Assembly: GCA_020636405.1 (NCBI GenBank)
Contig: JACJXW010000004.1
Span: 3,832,001-3,896,000, forward strand
DNA: 64,000 bases
Direction: 5' to 3'
Source of the DNA: Lewinellaceae bacterium
GTDB taxonomy: Bacteria; Bacteroidota; Bacteroidia; Chitinophagales; Saprospiraceae
Shown here piece after piece: positions 42,760 to 52,594 of this stretch. The position numbers and the translations under genes are program-made. Below the pieces are notes generated by a model. That model made no database searches. It was not told the DNA's origin and was given only the letters and a program-made list of their open reading frames with translations. How positions within the stretch are numbered: position 1 is the first letter of the stretch; each line of letters begins with the position of its first letter.

Positions 42760-44142
42760 ATGAAAAAGCATCTATGGATAACCGTCCTTGCCTTCTCCTG
42801 GATATTATCTGGTTGCGGTGCTTACCTCAATCAGCCGATGAAGACCACCAGGGCCCGGTTGGGGGAAGAGACGCCTTTTAACTTTCATTTACGCAACCTA
42901 CCCAAGCCGGAAGAACCTATTATTGTGGCGGTTTATAAACTGAGAGACCAAACCGGGCAGTATAAGCCTTCCGAGATCGGAACCAGCTGGTCGACGGCTG
43001 TCACCCAGGGGGCAACCAATATACTGATCAAATCATTGATGGATTCCGGTTGGTTCACCGTCATTGAACGAGAGAATGTTGGCAACCTGCTCAATGAACG
43101 GAAGATCATTCGTTCTACGAGGTTGGAGTTCAACAAAGACAACCAAAGCCAGGCTTTGATCTCCCCATTGTTGTTTGCCGGTATGATCATCGAAGGAGGC
43201 ATTGTTTCCTACGAGTCCAATATCATGACCGGAGGCATCGGGGTTCGCTATTTTGGCGCCGGTGGATCCGGCAAATACCGCCAGGACCGGGTGACGGTCT
43301 ACTTGCGTGCCATTGCTACCAAATCCGGCCGTGTCCTTAAGAATGTATACACTTCCAAGACGCTGCTTTCTCAGGCAGTGGATGGCGGGCTCTTCCGGTT
43401 TGTTAAGTTCAGCCGACTGCTGGAAGTGGAAACCGGTTTCACCTACAATGAACCTGCCGATATGGCAGTAACCGAAGCCATCGAAAAAGCGGTATACAGC
43501 CTCATTCTGGAAGGGGCCAAGGAAGGGTTGTGGCGGGCCGACGCCTCTCAGCAAGGCCTCATGAACGGCGCCCTCGCCGCCTACGATCAGGAAAAAGAGG
43601 AAATGGACGAGATAGACCTCGTAGGCCGGCACCTGTCTAAATACGAACATTATTCATCCTTCTCCCTGAGCGGTACCAGCTTACTTTATCAGGGAGATTA
43701 TCCCAATCCCATGTTCCGGCCGGGAATAGAGGCGGGTATTACCGCCGTTTTCTCACCATCCTTTGCATTCCACCTGGGTTTTGGAAAGAGTAGCCTGGCT
43801 ACCGAACAGGTATTTGACCGTAAAGTCACCTACTTTGACGGCTCTGTCCGGTTGCGGCTTTTGCCTTCTGACAGGCTCTCTCCTTTCTTCTTCGCCGGAG
43901 GGGGGCTTATGATGCCGGACGGTATATCCCTTGGCAACGCTGCTTCCAGTACCCTTCTGAAACTCAATGCAGGACTAGGGCTGGAATATTTTATAACCGA
44001 TTATCTGGGGCTCGAATTGGCGTTAGACAACAACTATTTGATGAGCGACGGGCTCGATGGAGTAGTCAATGGAAAATACAACGACTTCTTCTATCGCTCC
44101 CGTTTGGGTATCAAATACTACCTGAGCCGCAACAAAAAGTAA
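42760..44142 (+). CDS. csgG: Curli secretion channel CsgG with C-terminal beta-barrel-like extension
   Basis: 460 residues versus about 277 in E. coli. Lipobox LSGCG places the lipidated Cys at residue 19. The CsgG domain (about 25-275) has TTRARLGEETPFNFHLRNLP, IIVAVYKLRDQTGQYKP, TSWSTAVTQGATNILIKSL, WFTVIERENVGNLLNERKII and FAGMIIEGGIVSYESN, all CsgG hallmarks. The extra 180 residues (about 280-460) read as outer-membrane beta strands: LRPGIEAGITAVFSP-type segments, FHLGFGKSSL, LSPFFFAGGGLMMPDG and GLGLEYFITDYLGLELAL. CsgG forms a nonameric pore. The extension may form or contact an outer-membrane barrel (inference). Confidence 0.92.
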   Translation: MKKHLWITVLAFSWILSGCGAYLNQPMKTTRARLGEETPFNFHLRNLPKPEEPIIVAVYKLRDQTGQYKPSEIGTSWSTAVTQGATNILIKSLMDSGWFTVIERENVGNLLNERKIIRSTRLEFNKDNQSQALISPLLFAGMIIEGGIVSYESNIMTGGIGVRYFGAGGSGKYRQDRVTVYLRAIATKSGRVLKNVYTSKTLLSQAVDGGLFRFVKFSRLLEVETGFTYNEPADMAVTEAIEKAVYSLILEGAKEGLWRADASQQGLMNGALAAYDQEKEEMDEIDLVGRHLSKYEHYSSFSLSGTSLLYQGDYPNPMFRPGIEAGITAVFSPSFAFHLGFGKSSLATEQVFDRKVTYFDGSVRLRLLPSDRLSPFFFAGGGLMMPDGISLGNAASSTLLKLNAGLGLEYFITDYLGLELALDNNYLMSDGLDGVVNGKYNDFFYRSRLGIKYYLSRNKK

Positions 44143-44149
44143 TGATCCC

Positions 44150-45667
44150 ATGAAAAAAATATCGATTGTATTAGCCGCGCTGATCCTCCTGGGAAGCTGC
44201 CGGGAAGACACCATAGAGATCAGAACCTACGGGCGGTTGACCGGAGAGGTCCTGGATGCAGAATCCCTCCTTCCGATCGCTGGCGCAAGTGTGACCACCA
44301 ACCCGGAATCCGATTTGGACATTACCAATGAACTCGGCGAATTTCTTATCGATTCCCTGCTCGAAGGATCTTATAGCATCCGGGCCCGGTCCACCGGGTA
44401 TGATGACGGTATTATCAGCGTGCAGGTAGAAGGAGACCGGATTACTTCCGTTACCTTATTGTTGTCGAGAGGGAACCAAGAAAACAACCCGCCCAGCTTG
44501 CCTACTGTCCTGGCGCCCGACAATGGCGCCCAGAACATCGTTCCTAACCTTACGCTGGCCTGGGCCGCTTCAGATGTCGATGGAGACTCGTTATCCTATG
44601 ACGTTTATTTGTTTCCTTCCGATACGAGTTCAGCTATTCCGCTTGCCCTGGGCTCCAGAGATACCTTTCTGGAACTCAGCAACCTCGGGTTTAACCGCAG
44701 GTACTATTGGCAGGTAGCCGTCAATGATGGCGTAAATGCTCCTGTATATGGTGAAGTATGGAGCTTCTCCGTTCAGGAATATCCCATTGATGAATACCGT
44801 TTTGCATTTGTAAGGCCTGTTAACGGCAATTTGACTCTGTTTGGGGGCAAAGCGCCCGATGGTGCCACGGTCGAGGAGCTTTCTTTCCAGCTAACCGACG
44901 GCTCGCGTTCTTACTGGCGGCCGAGACTCCGCCCACTCCTGCGCAATGAAATGGCAGCATTGCACCTGGTGGGCGCCGAAACGCACATTTCTATTATGAA
45001 TAGGGATGGGTCAAACCCTCAACGGGTAACTACCAATGTGCCGATACGGTCAAAAGACGAAAACCTGGCTTCCTATTGCTGGTCACCTACCGGCGACCAG
45101 CTGATGTACATGAATTTCGGCCGCTTGTACCGGATCAACAAAGACGGAAGCGGACTCACCCTGGTCGCCGAGGCTGATGACGGTTTTCTCTTTACGGGTG
45201 TGGACTGGACTGCTCTCAACGGGAATACCATTGTTGCAACGGCTGAGCGCCCGGAAAACTTTCAAAGCAGGTTGTATTTGTTCCAAATGGATTCGCTGCC
45301 TTCTCCAAGGTTAGAAACAGTGCTCAATGGACAAATCAGGCACCCTGTTTTTTCTCCCAGCGGAAAAATGATCGCTTTTTCTTTTAATTCTGCGAGTGAT
45401 TTTTCAGCGAACGGTATGCCGCTGAACACCCAGATCCTGGTCTATAATACAGAAAACGGTTCTCTGATCAATTTGTCGTTCGGCAAAGAACCCGGCACCA
45501 ATGATGTTTTCCCCCGATTCACCAACGGAGGCTCCAAGATATTATTCGTCAATAAGCCCTCCGATAACATTGGGCCATCCAAGGTCATGCTGCTGGATGT
45601 TCAAACGACTCAAAATCAAACCAGAACCCTGCTCTTTGATAACGCCGATATGCCGGACTGGAACTGA
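44150..45667 (+). CDS. Lipoprotein with carboxypeptidase-like, FnIII-like and PD40/TolB-type propeller domains
   Basis: 505 residues. Lipobox LLGSCR (Cys17). A carboxypeptidase regulatory-like domain (about 27-105) has GRLTGEVLDAESLLPIAGAS and GEFLIDSLLEGSYSIRARST. A fibronectin III-like region follows (about 115-210, PPSLPTVLAPDNGAQN ... RRYYWQVAVNDG). The C-terminal part (215-505) has PD40-type propeller motifs such as DENLASYCWSPTGDQLMYMN and RHPVFSPSGKMIAFSF. It starts eight bases after csgG, so it probably belongs to the curli transcript; its role there is unknown, perhaps fibre anchoring or quality control. Confidence 0.82.
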   Translation: MKKISIVLAALILLGSCREDTIEIRTYGRLTGEVLDAESLLPIAGASVTTNPESDLDITNELGEFLIDSLLEGSYSIRARSTGYDDGIISVQVEGDRITSVTLLLSRGNQENNPPSLPTVLAPDNGAQNIVPNLTLAWAASDVDGDSLSYDVYLFPSDTSSAIPLALGSRDTFLELSNLGFNRRYYWQVAVNDGVNAPVYGEVWSFSVQEYPIDEYRFAFVRPVNGNLTLFGGKAPDGATVEELSFQLTDGSRSYWRPRLRPLLRNEMAALHLVGAETHISIMNRDGSNPQRVTTNVPIRSKDENLASYCWSPTGDQLMYMNFGRLYRINKDGSGLTLVAEADDGFLFTGVDWTALNGNTIVATAERPENFQSRLYLFQMDSLPSPRLETVLNGQIRHPVFSPSGKMIAFSFNSASDFSANGMPLNTQILVYNTENGSLINLSFGKEPGTNDVFPRFTNGGSKILFVNKPSDNIGPSKVMLLDVQTTQNQTRTLLFDNADMPDWN

Positions 45668-45703
45668 TCCCCGCTGGCATCCACTTATTCCCGTTCCTTA
45701 ATT

Positions 45704-45742
45704 ACAAGAGGCTCCCTTTCAAAATGGAAGGGAGCCTCTTGT
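45704..45742. terminator. Bidirectional terminator after the curli locus
   Basis: A 15-bp perfect stem (acaagaggctccctt / aagggagcctcttgt) with a short loop lies between two convergent genes. The flanking T-runs are short. Confidence 0.75.
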
Positions 45743-45767
45743 GCATAGGCGAGTTGCAACCTGAGGA

Positions 45768-48700
45768 TTATTGTTTAATGAACCTCAGGCTCTCCTGTCT
45801 GTCATTCAAGCGAATATGGATCAGATACAAACCCGGAAGTAACCCTTTTGTATCCAGTTCTATCTGGTTGGCGCCATTCTGCAGTACAACCTGTTGCCTG
45901 AACAACGCCCTGCCTGAATGGTCCAAAAGGCGAAGCCCTCCTTCTTGCTCTTCACCCTCATAGGCGATACGAACTGTCAATAGGCCGTCTACGGGCACCG
46001 GCCATGCCGCTATTTGTAAGGAGCCGGCAGTGGCCTCCGTAGGGATAACCCCACCACGTAATGCCTGCCCGGGCCCTTGCTGCCGGTTGACCGTGACAAA
46101 GTTGGACGACAAACTGTAGCAATCTGTGCTCAGGCTGTCCAGTATCGAAATCGTATCTCCTTCCATGAAAGTAAGGGCGCCGGTGTATGCCAGCCCCCAA
46201 ACCCGGCAGGTACCTGCCCCGGAATTTTCAAAGTTGAACCGCCCGCTATTCAAGATAGCCTCCACTACATCACTGGTATCGGTGATGATGTAAACGTAGA
46301 GGCTGTTGCTGACACCTGTGCTGTCAAAATCGACCCAATCGTTCAACCCATCTCCAACCGTTACATTCACCTGGGTATCCCCACTTTCCGTACTGACCAT
46401 TCCACCATTGGGGACATCGATGTTAACCGTCACGAAATTATCGGAAAGGGCATGGCAACCATCGGTGAGGCTTACCCAAAAAATGGAATCTCCCATTGAG
46501 GCCGTAAATGTCCCGGAGTAGGCAAGCCCCCAGACGTAATATATCCCGCTCTCCAGTCCATCAAAGTTGAACAGGTTGGTTTCGTTGAAACCAATGAGCA
46601 CATTGCTGGTATCCGACAGGACATACCCATAGAACTCACTAAATGCTCCGTAATTTTCAAAGCTGATTACATCCGGAACGCCATCGCCCGGGCAGGTATA
46701 GGCCACAGATTCTTCATTGGTGGTTCGGATGATGCCGGCCTCCGTCTCCTCCTGGCTGACGGTAATGAAGTTGTCAGTGAGGTCATAACATTCATCCGTA
46801 AGTATAGCCTGAGGGAGCGTATCCCCGGCCATTGCGGTTATTTCTCCGGTATAAGCCATACCCCATATCCGGATGAGGCCCAGGCCGGCGCCGTTGAAAC
46901 CCGAAAGGTCAGTGTTGGGCGCGTACAAGATCACATCGTTGGTGTCGGTAACAATATAGGCGAACAGGCTGTTGACGACATCCATGCTGTCAAAACGTAT
47001 GGCATCTGCGAGGTTACTGCCTGTGCAGGCCGTTATCTGCCCAGAGCCATCAACAGTGCTGAGCGTACCTCCGTCAGGGATGTCACGGTAAATGGTGATA
47101 AAGTTGGAAGAAAGCGTATGGCAACCGGTAGCCAGCGTACCTGATAACGCGGTATCTCCAACCACCGCAATCAAGCTGTCGCTATAGGCAAGGCCCCAGA
47201 CCCGGGAAACTCCGATGCTGTCGTCCTCAAAATCTTCGAAATCCGTAGTGAGAATGGAAAGAATAACGTTGTTGGTATCCGTAACCAGATAAGTGAAGAA
47301 TTCCCCCAAAATACCGAAGCTGTCAAAACGAACCGTATCTGCAAGGCCATCACCCGGGCAAAGGTATACCTTATTGGCTCCATCTTCCGTACTGACCATT
47401 CCTCCGTTGACTTCTTCCTTGATTACCGAAACAAAGTCATCCGACAGGTCGAAACAGGCATCCGAAAGAGCAGTAGCAGAAGCAGTGTCTCCCGGCATGG
47501 CCGTAATATTGCCGGTATAAGCGAGCCCCCAAACGTAACACACGCCGCCGCCGGTACCTTCGAAATCAATGCCGTCAGTAGTGTTGATGCTCAAAATAAC
47601 AGCGTTGGTATCCGTCACTATATAAGCGTAAGCGCTGTTGCTGGCCGCCAGGCTATCAAACCGTATCAGGTCCGCCATACCGTCCCCGGTACAGGTATTT
47701 ACAGTAGTTTCTCCGGATTCTGTGAGGATGGAGCCACCGTTGGGGATCTCCCGGTAGACCGTGACGAAGTTCATGGAAAGGCTGTAGCAGTCATCGCTCA
47801 ATTCGGCTGTAGCGGCAGTATCTCCAACCATGACAGTAAGGTTGCCAGTGTAGGCAATACCCCATACCCTGGATACACCTATGCCATCGTCTTCAAAGTC
47901 AGCTTGCCCGCCGGAAGCTATCTCAATTACAACGTTGTTGGTATCCGTAACGATGTAAGCATAACCCGAACCGTTGCCGCCGTTATTGTCGAAGGATACA
48001 ATATCCGCCACACCATCACCTGGGCAGGTAAAGGCATTGGTTGCCCCTCCGGCAGTCGTCACGGTTCCTCCTTCCGGTTGTTGATGAATGACGGTTATGT
48101 AATTATCGGAAAGCGCATAACAACCTATAGCCAGGGGCGTAGAAGAGGCAGTGTCTCCAACCATTGCCAAAAGGCTGTCGGTATAAGCCAGGCCCCAAAC
48201 CCGCGATATTCCGGGAGCAGCTCCTTCGAAGTCGGCAAAGTCGGAAGCAGGTAAAGACAGGACTACATTATTGGTATCTGTAATGATGTAAGCATACTGG
48301 CCGGCGCCTACACCGGAGCTGTCAAAACGTATGGTATCGGGAATTCCATTTCCAGGGCAAAGGAATACTTGCGTTTCTCCGCTTTCCGTCATCACCATTC
48401 CTCCGTCAACTGATTCACGAACCACGACAATAAAGTTGTCTGAAAGTGCAAAACAACCATCTGCCAGGGAAGCCACCGATGCGGTATCACCTACCTGAGC
48501 TGTAAGCGTGCCGGTGAATGCCAGCCCCCAAACGTAACAAGTACCGGAACCAGCCCCTTCAAAGTCGAAACTGTCTCCGGAGGGAAATGCAAGAATAACG
48601 TTGCTCATATCCGTAACGACATAAGCATAACTGCTGTTGCCGGTTCCGGTACTGTCAAACCGGACAACATCCGCCAAGCCATCGCCAACGCATAATGCCA

Positions 48701-50813
48701 GAGCGGTTTGCCCTCCTTCTGTGCTGACCTGCCCACCGAGGGGCTGTTCCTTGAAGATCGTGATGAAATTGCTGGAAAGAGAAAAACACTCGTCGGATAG
48801 GGTAGAGGTGGAAGCGGTATCACCCACCATTGCAGTTAAGGTACCCGTATAAGCCAGCCCCCATACTCGACAAATACCAAGAGGTGAGGGATCAAAATCG
48901 TATTGCCCTGAAGCGGGTAAGGCCAGGATCACATTGTTTGTGTCTGTTACCACATATGCATAAGGAGTTGCCCCGCTACCGGAATTGCTAAAGTTAACTA
49001 CATCTGCCGTGCCGTCTCCGGGGCACACAAAGGCCTCGGAATCTCCGTTGCCAGTACTTACCATTGCGCCGTCTGGCACCTGTCGGTTGACCGTAATGTA
49101 ATTACCGGAAAGGCTGAAACAACCATCGGAAAACAGGGCTGTCGATGCGGTATCACCCACCATGGCCGTGAGCCCTCCTGAATAGGCCAGCCCCCAAACG
49201 CGGCTAGTGCCAACGCCAGCGTTGTCAAAATCTGCCTCATCGGCTGCCGGCAGGCTGAGGATCACGTTGTTGGTATCGGTTACTATATAGGTATAGTTCG
49301 CACCGATAACGCCACTACTGTCAAATGGGATGATATCCGCAATACCGTCTCCCGGGCAGGTAAAAACCTCCGTTTCACCATTTTCGGTGCTGACCATTCC
49401 ACCAGAGGGCTGGGTGTTGTATATCGTAAGGAAATTGTTGGAAAGGGCAAAACAATCATCAGATAGGGTAGTGGAGGTTGCAGTGTCGCCTGCCATTGCA
49501 GCCAATAGGCCATTATACGCCAGGCCCCATACCCGGTAAATGCCCTCACTGAGGCTGTCTGTCAGAAGAAAGCTAGTATCCGGAAAGGATAGGATGATAT
49601 TACTGGTGTCCGTAAGGAGGAAGGCAAAACTATTTCCAGTTGCCCCGCTGGCCGAGAAGAACAAAGTATCTGACAGGAGGCTATCCGGACAGGTAAAAAC
49701 TTCCGTTTCGCCCGTATCGGTGCTGATGTCTCCGCCATTGGCTCCATCTTTATTTATGGTAACATAATTGTCAGAGAGGCTGAAACAGCCGTCACTCAGT
49801 GCAGTGATGGATGCCGTATCGCCGGGGCTGGCGATAATCCCGCCGGTATAAGCCAGGCCCCATACCCGGCATACACCCGTACTGGTTGTGTCAAAATCAA
49901 TTTGATCGGAGGTGGTAAAGAAAAGGATAACATTATTGGTATCTGTTACGACGTAAGTGTACGCACTATTGCCGACACCCATACTATCGAACCGGATGAC
50001 GTTGGTGGCGCCGGCCCCGGAACACAGGGTTGCCATATCGGCTCCATCCTCCGTACTTACGGTGCCTCCAACGGGTTCCTGCCGAAAAACGGTAACGAAA
50101 TTGTTAGACAGAGAATAGCAACCGTCGGCCAGGCTGGAGGAGGTGGCGGTGTCACCTGCCATAGCCGTCAGGTTCCCGTTGTAGGCCAGGCCCCAAACCC
50201 TGGAGACGCCGACGCTGTCCGTTTCAAAGTCAGCATTGTCGCCATTTATGACTTCTGTGATGATGTTGTTTTCATCGGTGACGAGATAGACATAAGAGGC
50301 TCCCGGGCTGGCATCCGTACTATCGAAGCGAACAATATCGGCAAGGCCGTCTCCCGGGCAGGTATAAGCCTCGGTTTCACCATCTTCCGTACTAACCATT
50401 CCTGCTGTTGGTGCATCGCCCGTTACGGAGATAGCGTTGGCCGTAAGGGCATAGCAGCCATTTGTTAGAGGTGTTCCGAAGGGGTCACCAACTTCTGCCC
50501 GGATAGAACCGATGAAGTTGAATGCGTAAACGGTAAAGCTATTGCCCGGCAGGCCGGAAAAGTCAATGGTACCGCTTAGCCCGATGTAAACGATCTCGTC
50601 ATTTTGTCCGACTACCAGGTAACCCACAGGTAACGCACTGATATTTGCCGCAAAATGAAGCGTGGAAGAAAACCCGTCCTGACACAGGTCAATTGCGTCC
50701 TGCCCACTTGGGCCACTGAGGGACATGCCATTCAGGCAGGGAAATTGTGCCCGAAGCACCGCTGGTGCTAAAAATAAAAGCATCAGGGAGAATAGAAGGT
50801 GTTTACAATTCAT
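45768..50813 (-). CDS. Giant T9SS-exported protein with 13 tandem repeats of about 111 residues
   Basis: 1681 residues with a signal peptide ending near LRAQ (residue 22). A divergent N-terminal unit (about 25-130) precedes 13 repeats of about 111 residues, each with the same landmarks: GGMVSTEDGETEVFTCPGDG, then RFDS, YAYIVTDTNNVILSL, DFEG, RVWGLAYTG, AMVGDTAS, LSDGCFSLSDNFITV. Two Cys per repeat (in FTCPG and DGCFS) could form a disulfide. The C-terminus (about 1590-1681, IAAWPVPVDGLLTVRIA ... LLPGLYLIHIRLNDRQ) is a T9SS sorting domain. The repeat family is not one I recognise. A long surface rod or adhesin is the simplest reading. The gene is transcribed alone. Confidence 0.9.
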   Translation of the reverse strand: MNCKHLLFSLMLLFLAPAVLRAQFPCLNGMSLSGPSGQDAIDLCQDGFSSTLHFAANISALPVGYLVVGQNDEIVYIGLSGTIDFSGLPGNSFTVYAFNFIGSIRAEVGDPFGTPLTNGCYALTANAISVTGDAPTAGMVSTEDGETEAYTCPGDGLADIVRFDSTDASPGASYVYLVTDENNIITEVINGDNADFETDSVGVSRVWGLAYNGNLTAMAGDTATSSSLADGCYSLSNNFVTVFRQEPVGGTVSTEDGADMATLCSGAGATNVIRFDSMGVGNSAYTYVVTDTNNVILFFTTSDQIDFDTTSTGVCRVWGLAYTGGIIASPGDTASITALSDGCFSLSDNYVTINKDGANGGDISTDTGETEVFTCPDSLLSDTLFFSASGATGNSFAFLLTDTSNIILSFPDTSFLLTDSLSEGIYRVWGLAYNGLLAAMAGDTATSTTLSDDCFALSNNFLTIYNTQPSGGMVSTENGETEVFTCPGDGIADIIPFDSSGVIGANYTYIVTDTNNVILSLPAADEADFDNAGVGTSRVWGLAYSGGLTAMVGDTASTALFSDGCFSLSGNYITVNRQVPDGAMVSTGNGDSEAFVCPGDGTADVVNFSNSGSGATPYAYVVTDTNNVILALPASGQYDFDPSPLGICRVWGLAYTGTLTAMVGDTASTSTLSDECFSLSSNFITIFKEQPLGGQVSTEGGQTALALCVGDGLADVVRFDSTGTGNSSYAYVVTDMSNVILAFPSGDSFDFEGAGSGTCYVWGLAFTGTLTAQVGDTASVASLADGCFALSDNFIVVVRESVDGGMVMTESGETQVFLCPGNGIPDTIRFDSSGVGAGQYAYIITDTNNVVLSLPASDFADFEGAAPGISRVWGLAYTDSLLAMVGDTASSTPLAIGCYALSDNYITVIHQQPEGGTVTTAGGATNAFTCPGDGVADIVSFDNNGGNGSGYAYIVTDTNNVVIEIASGGQADFEDDGIGVSRVWGIAYTGNLTVMVGDTAATAELSDDCYSLSMNFVTVYREIPNGGSILTESGETTVNTCTGDGMADLIRFDSLAASNSAYAYIVTDTNAVILSINTTDGIDFEGTGGGVCYVWGLAYTGNITAMPGDTASATALSDACFDLSDDFVSVIKEEVNGGMVSTEDGANKVYLCPGDGLADTVRFDSFGILGEFFTYLVTDTNNVILSILTTDFEDFEDDSIGVSRVWGLAYSDSLIAVVGDTALSGTLATGCHTLSSNFITIYRDIPDGGTLSTVDGSGQITACTGSNLADAIRFDSMDVVNSLFAYIVTDTNDVILYAPNTDLSGFNGAGLGLIRIWGMAYTGEITAMAGDTLPQAILTDECYDLTDNFITVSQEETEAGIIRTTNEESVAYTCPGDGVPDVISFENYGAFSEFYGYVLSDTSNVLIGFNETNLFNFDGLESGIYYVWGLAYSGTFTASMGDSIFWVSLTDGCHALSDNFVTVNIDVPNGGMVSTESGDTQVNVTVGDGLNDWVDFDSTGVSNSLYVYIITDTSDVVEAILNSGRFNFENSGAGTCRVWGLAYTGALTFMEGDTISILDSLSTDCYSLSSNFVTVNRQQGPGQALRGGVIPTEATAGSLQIAAWPVPVDGLLTVRIAYEGEEQEGGLRLLDHSGRALFRQQVVLQNGANQIELDTKGLLPGLYLIHIRLNDRQESLRFIKQ

Positions 50814-51487
50814 TGGAATCGATTTTTGGTTATAGAAGCGTTGCGTTAAACAGTTACAGTATTATTACCTGCCCGGGGGCTGGTTAATTTCTGAAGTAAG
50901 CCGCATGTATTTCCGTGAAATGAAGCGCAATAGAACAAAACTATAACTGGGGCCGGCCCATTCCGGCTTTTCTACATCTTCCTGGGATTAATATACTACA
51001 TTCTTTCATATAGCAAAAATCAGGGAATAAAAATGAAGTACGATTCTCTTCGTACTTCATTTTTAGCGAATTTCTATCGCTGAATAGGAGGGGAGTAGGC
51101 GAGCAGAAGCGGGCTCCATTTGTTTAAAACTATTTGTTTTAAGCATTCCGAAACTACCCGTAGGCTGCGTACAGTGGTTCTGTTGGCCCAAACGATCGGC
51201 TCAGGTGTATTGTAAAGGCGCTAATCCGTCGTTATATAGTTTTTATGAATTTACTGTTGACTATAGGAGTTGTTCTTTTTTAAATGCAAACAGCAGAAGA
51301 ATTGTAGCTCTTCATTGAATGGACAAAGAGAATAATACCTTTTTGGGAAGCACAGTTTCCAGCCTGTTGTTTTTGCCTATAATTTATATTATGTTAAATA
51401 GAACTTTTTAAACCAGAATAATACCTCTCTCCTTTGGGATATGGAATTTTTGGTTTTTCGCTAGCGTTCCTAAAATAAACATTGCCT
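50814..51487. other. Gene-free region upstream of the giant repeat gene
   Basis: About 670 bases. Apart from the hairpin at 51029-51064 it holds no convincing gene or repeat. It must carry promoters for the divergent repeat-protein and glucosaminidase genes; no perfect TTTG / TAnnTTTG pair was found. Confidence 0.4.
51029..51064. terminator. Bidirectional hairpin terminator without an adjacent gene
   Basis: A 14-bp stem (aaaaatgaagtacg / cgtacttcattttt, last pair imperfect) around an 8-base loop with A-run and T-run flanks. It sits more than 200 bases from either neighbouring gene, so it may end a small untranslated RNA. Confidence 0.65.
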
Positions 51488-52594
51488 ATGCGCTCCAGGA
51501 AGCTCTCCTCGGCCTGGCTGCTTCTGTTCGCTCCCATTCTGGCTTACGGGCAAGGCGCTCAAAGCCACTTATTTTACATCGAGCAATATAACGGCATAGC
51601 AGTACGAGAAATGATACGCACCGGGATACCCGCCAGCATCACTCTCGCTCAGGGCATTTTAGAATCCAACGCCGGGCGAAGTGAACTTGCCGTACTGGCC
51701 AACAATCATTTCGGAATCAAATGCGGAGATGTGTGGGGCGGCGCAGCTTACTTTAAAAAAGATGACGATTACGGGCCATCCGGTTACCTGAAAGAATCGT
51801 GCTTTCGCTCCTACCCTACCGCTGATGCCAGTTTTATCGATCATTCCAGCTTTCTGGCTTCGCCCCAGAAGTCAAGCCGTTACGGCCCGTTGTTCCGGCT
51901 CAGCCCGACTGATTACAAAGGCTGGGCATACGGTTTACAACAAGCGGGCTATGCTACCAGCACCTTATACGCCAGCCAATTGATCAGCCTAATCGAGCGT
52001 TATGCGCTTTTCCAGTACGACCAGCCTGGCCCTTTGACGGTAGAGGCTGCAGGCCAGCCAATTCCTCCGCTCCTAGCCCTAACCAACAATGTGCCTTTTA
52101 CGCTGGCCTCTGGTTATGAAACTTTGCAAGATATCGCCTACCGGACGAATACCTCGGTGGAGGATCTTTTGAAATACAATGAAGGCCTGCCCAATGGCTA
52201 TCTTATTCCCGCCGGGCAGAAAGTTTTCCTGGGAAGAAAACGGAAAGCATTCAGAGGGCCGGTTGACACCCATGAGGTCCAGCCTTCTGAATCTATGTAT
52301 GAAATTTCACAACGCTACGGCGTACAGCTCGACAAACTACTGGAGCGAAACCGATTGAACCCCGGAGACCAGCCTGCAGAATTTGAAACCATAAAACTGC
52401 GTGGTTCAAAAACCAAAGAAGCCCCGCTCATTTTACCTTATACTTTCCCGGACGCACAATTCCATACCGTAGTTACCGGAGATACGCTTTGGAACATTTC
52501 CAGGCGGTACAACACTACGGTTGAGGCACTCAAGCAACTGAACGAGCTAAGCAGCGACCTCATCAAAATAGGAATGGAATTGCAGGTGCGGTAA
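51488..52594 (+). CDS. Glucosaminidase with LysM domains (peptidoglycan hydrolase)
   Basis: 368 residues from the ATG at 51488; a TTG two codons upstream is also in frame. The signal peptide ends at AYGQ (about residue 22). The glucosaminidase domain (about 25-175) has ITLAQGILESNAGRSELAVL with the catalytic Glu, NNHFGIKCGD, and WAYGLQQAGYATSTLYA. Two or three LysM-type regions follow: ASGYETLQDIAYRTNTSVED (about 205-250), VQPSESMYEISQRYGVQLDK (about 260-305) and VVTGDTLWNISRRYNTTVEA (about 322-366). LysM binds peptidoglycan and holds the enzyme on the wall. It is convergent with the next gene, with stop codons directly adjacent. Confidence 0.93.
   Translation: MRSRKLSSAWLLLFAPILAYGQGAQSHLFYIEQYNGIAVREMIRTGIPASITLAQGILESNAGRSELAVLANNHFGIKCGDVWGGAAYFKKDDDYGPSGYLKESCFRSYPTADASFIDHSSFLASPQKSSRYGPLFRLSPTDYKGWAYGLQQAGYATSTLYASQLISLIERYALFQYDQPGPLTVEAAGQPIPPLLALTNNVPFTLASGYETLQDIAYRTNTSVEDLLKYNEGLPNGYLIPAGQKVFLGRKRKAFRGPVDTHEVQPSESMYEISQRYGVQLDKLLERNRLNPGDQPAEFETIKLRGSKTKEAPLILPYTFPDAQFHTVVTGDTLWNISRRYNTTVEALKQLNELSSDLIKIGMELQVR

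Noticed and set aside
45768..50813. Regular repeats that might suggest a CRISPR array or repetitive DNA
   Set aside because: The periodicity is about 333 bases, in frame with one long gene, and the repeats vary; no short identical repeats with unique spacers.
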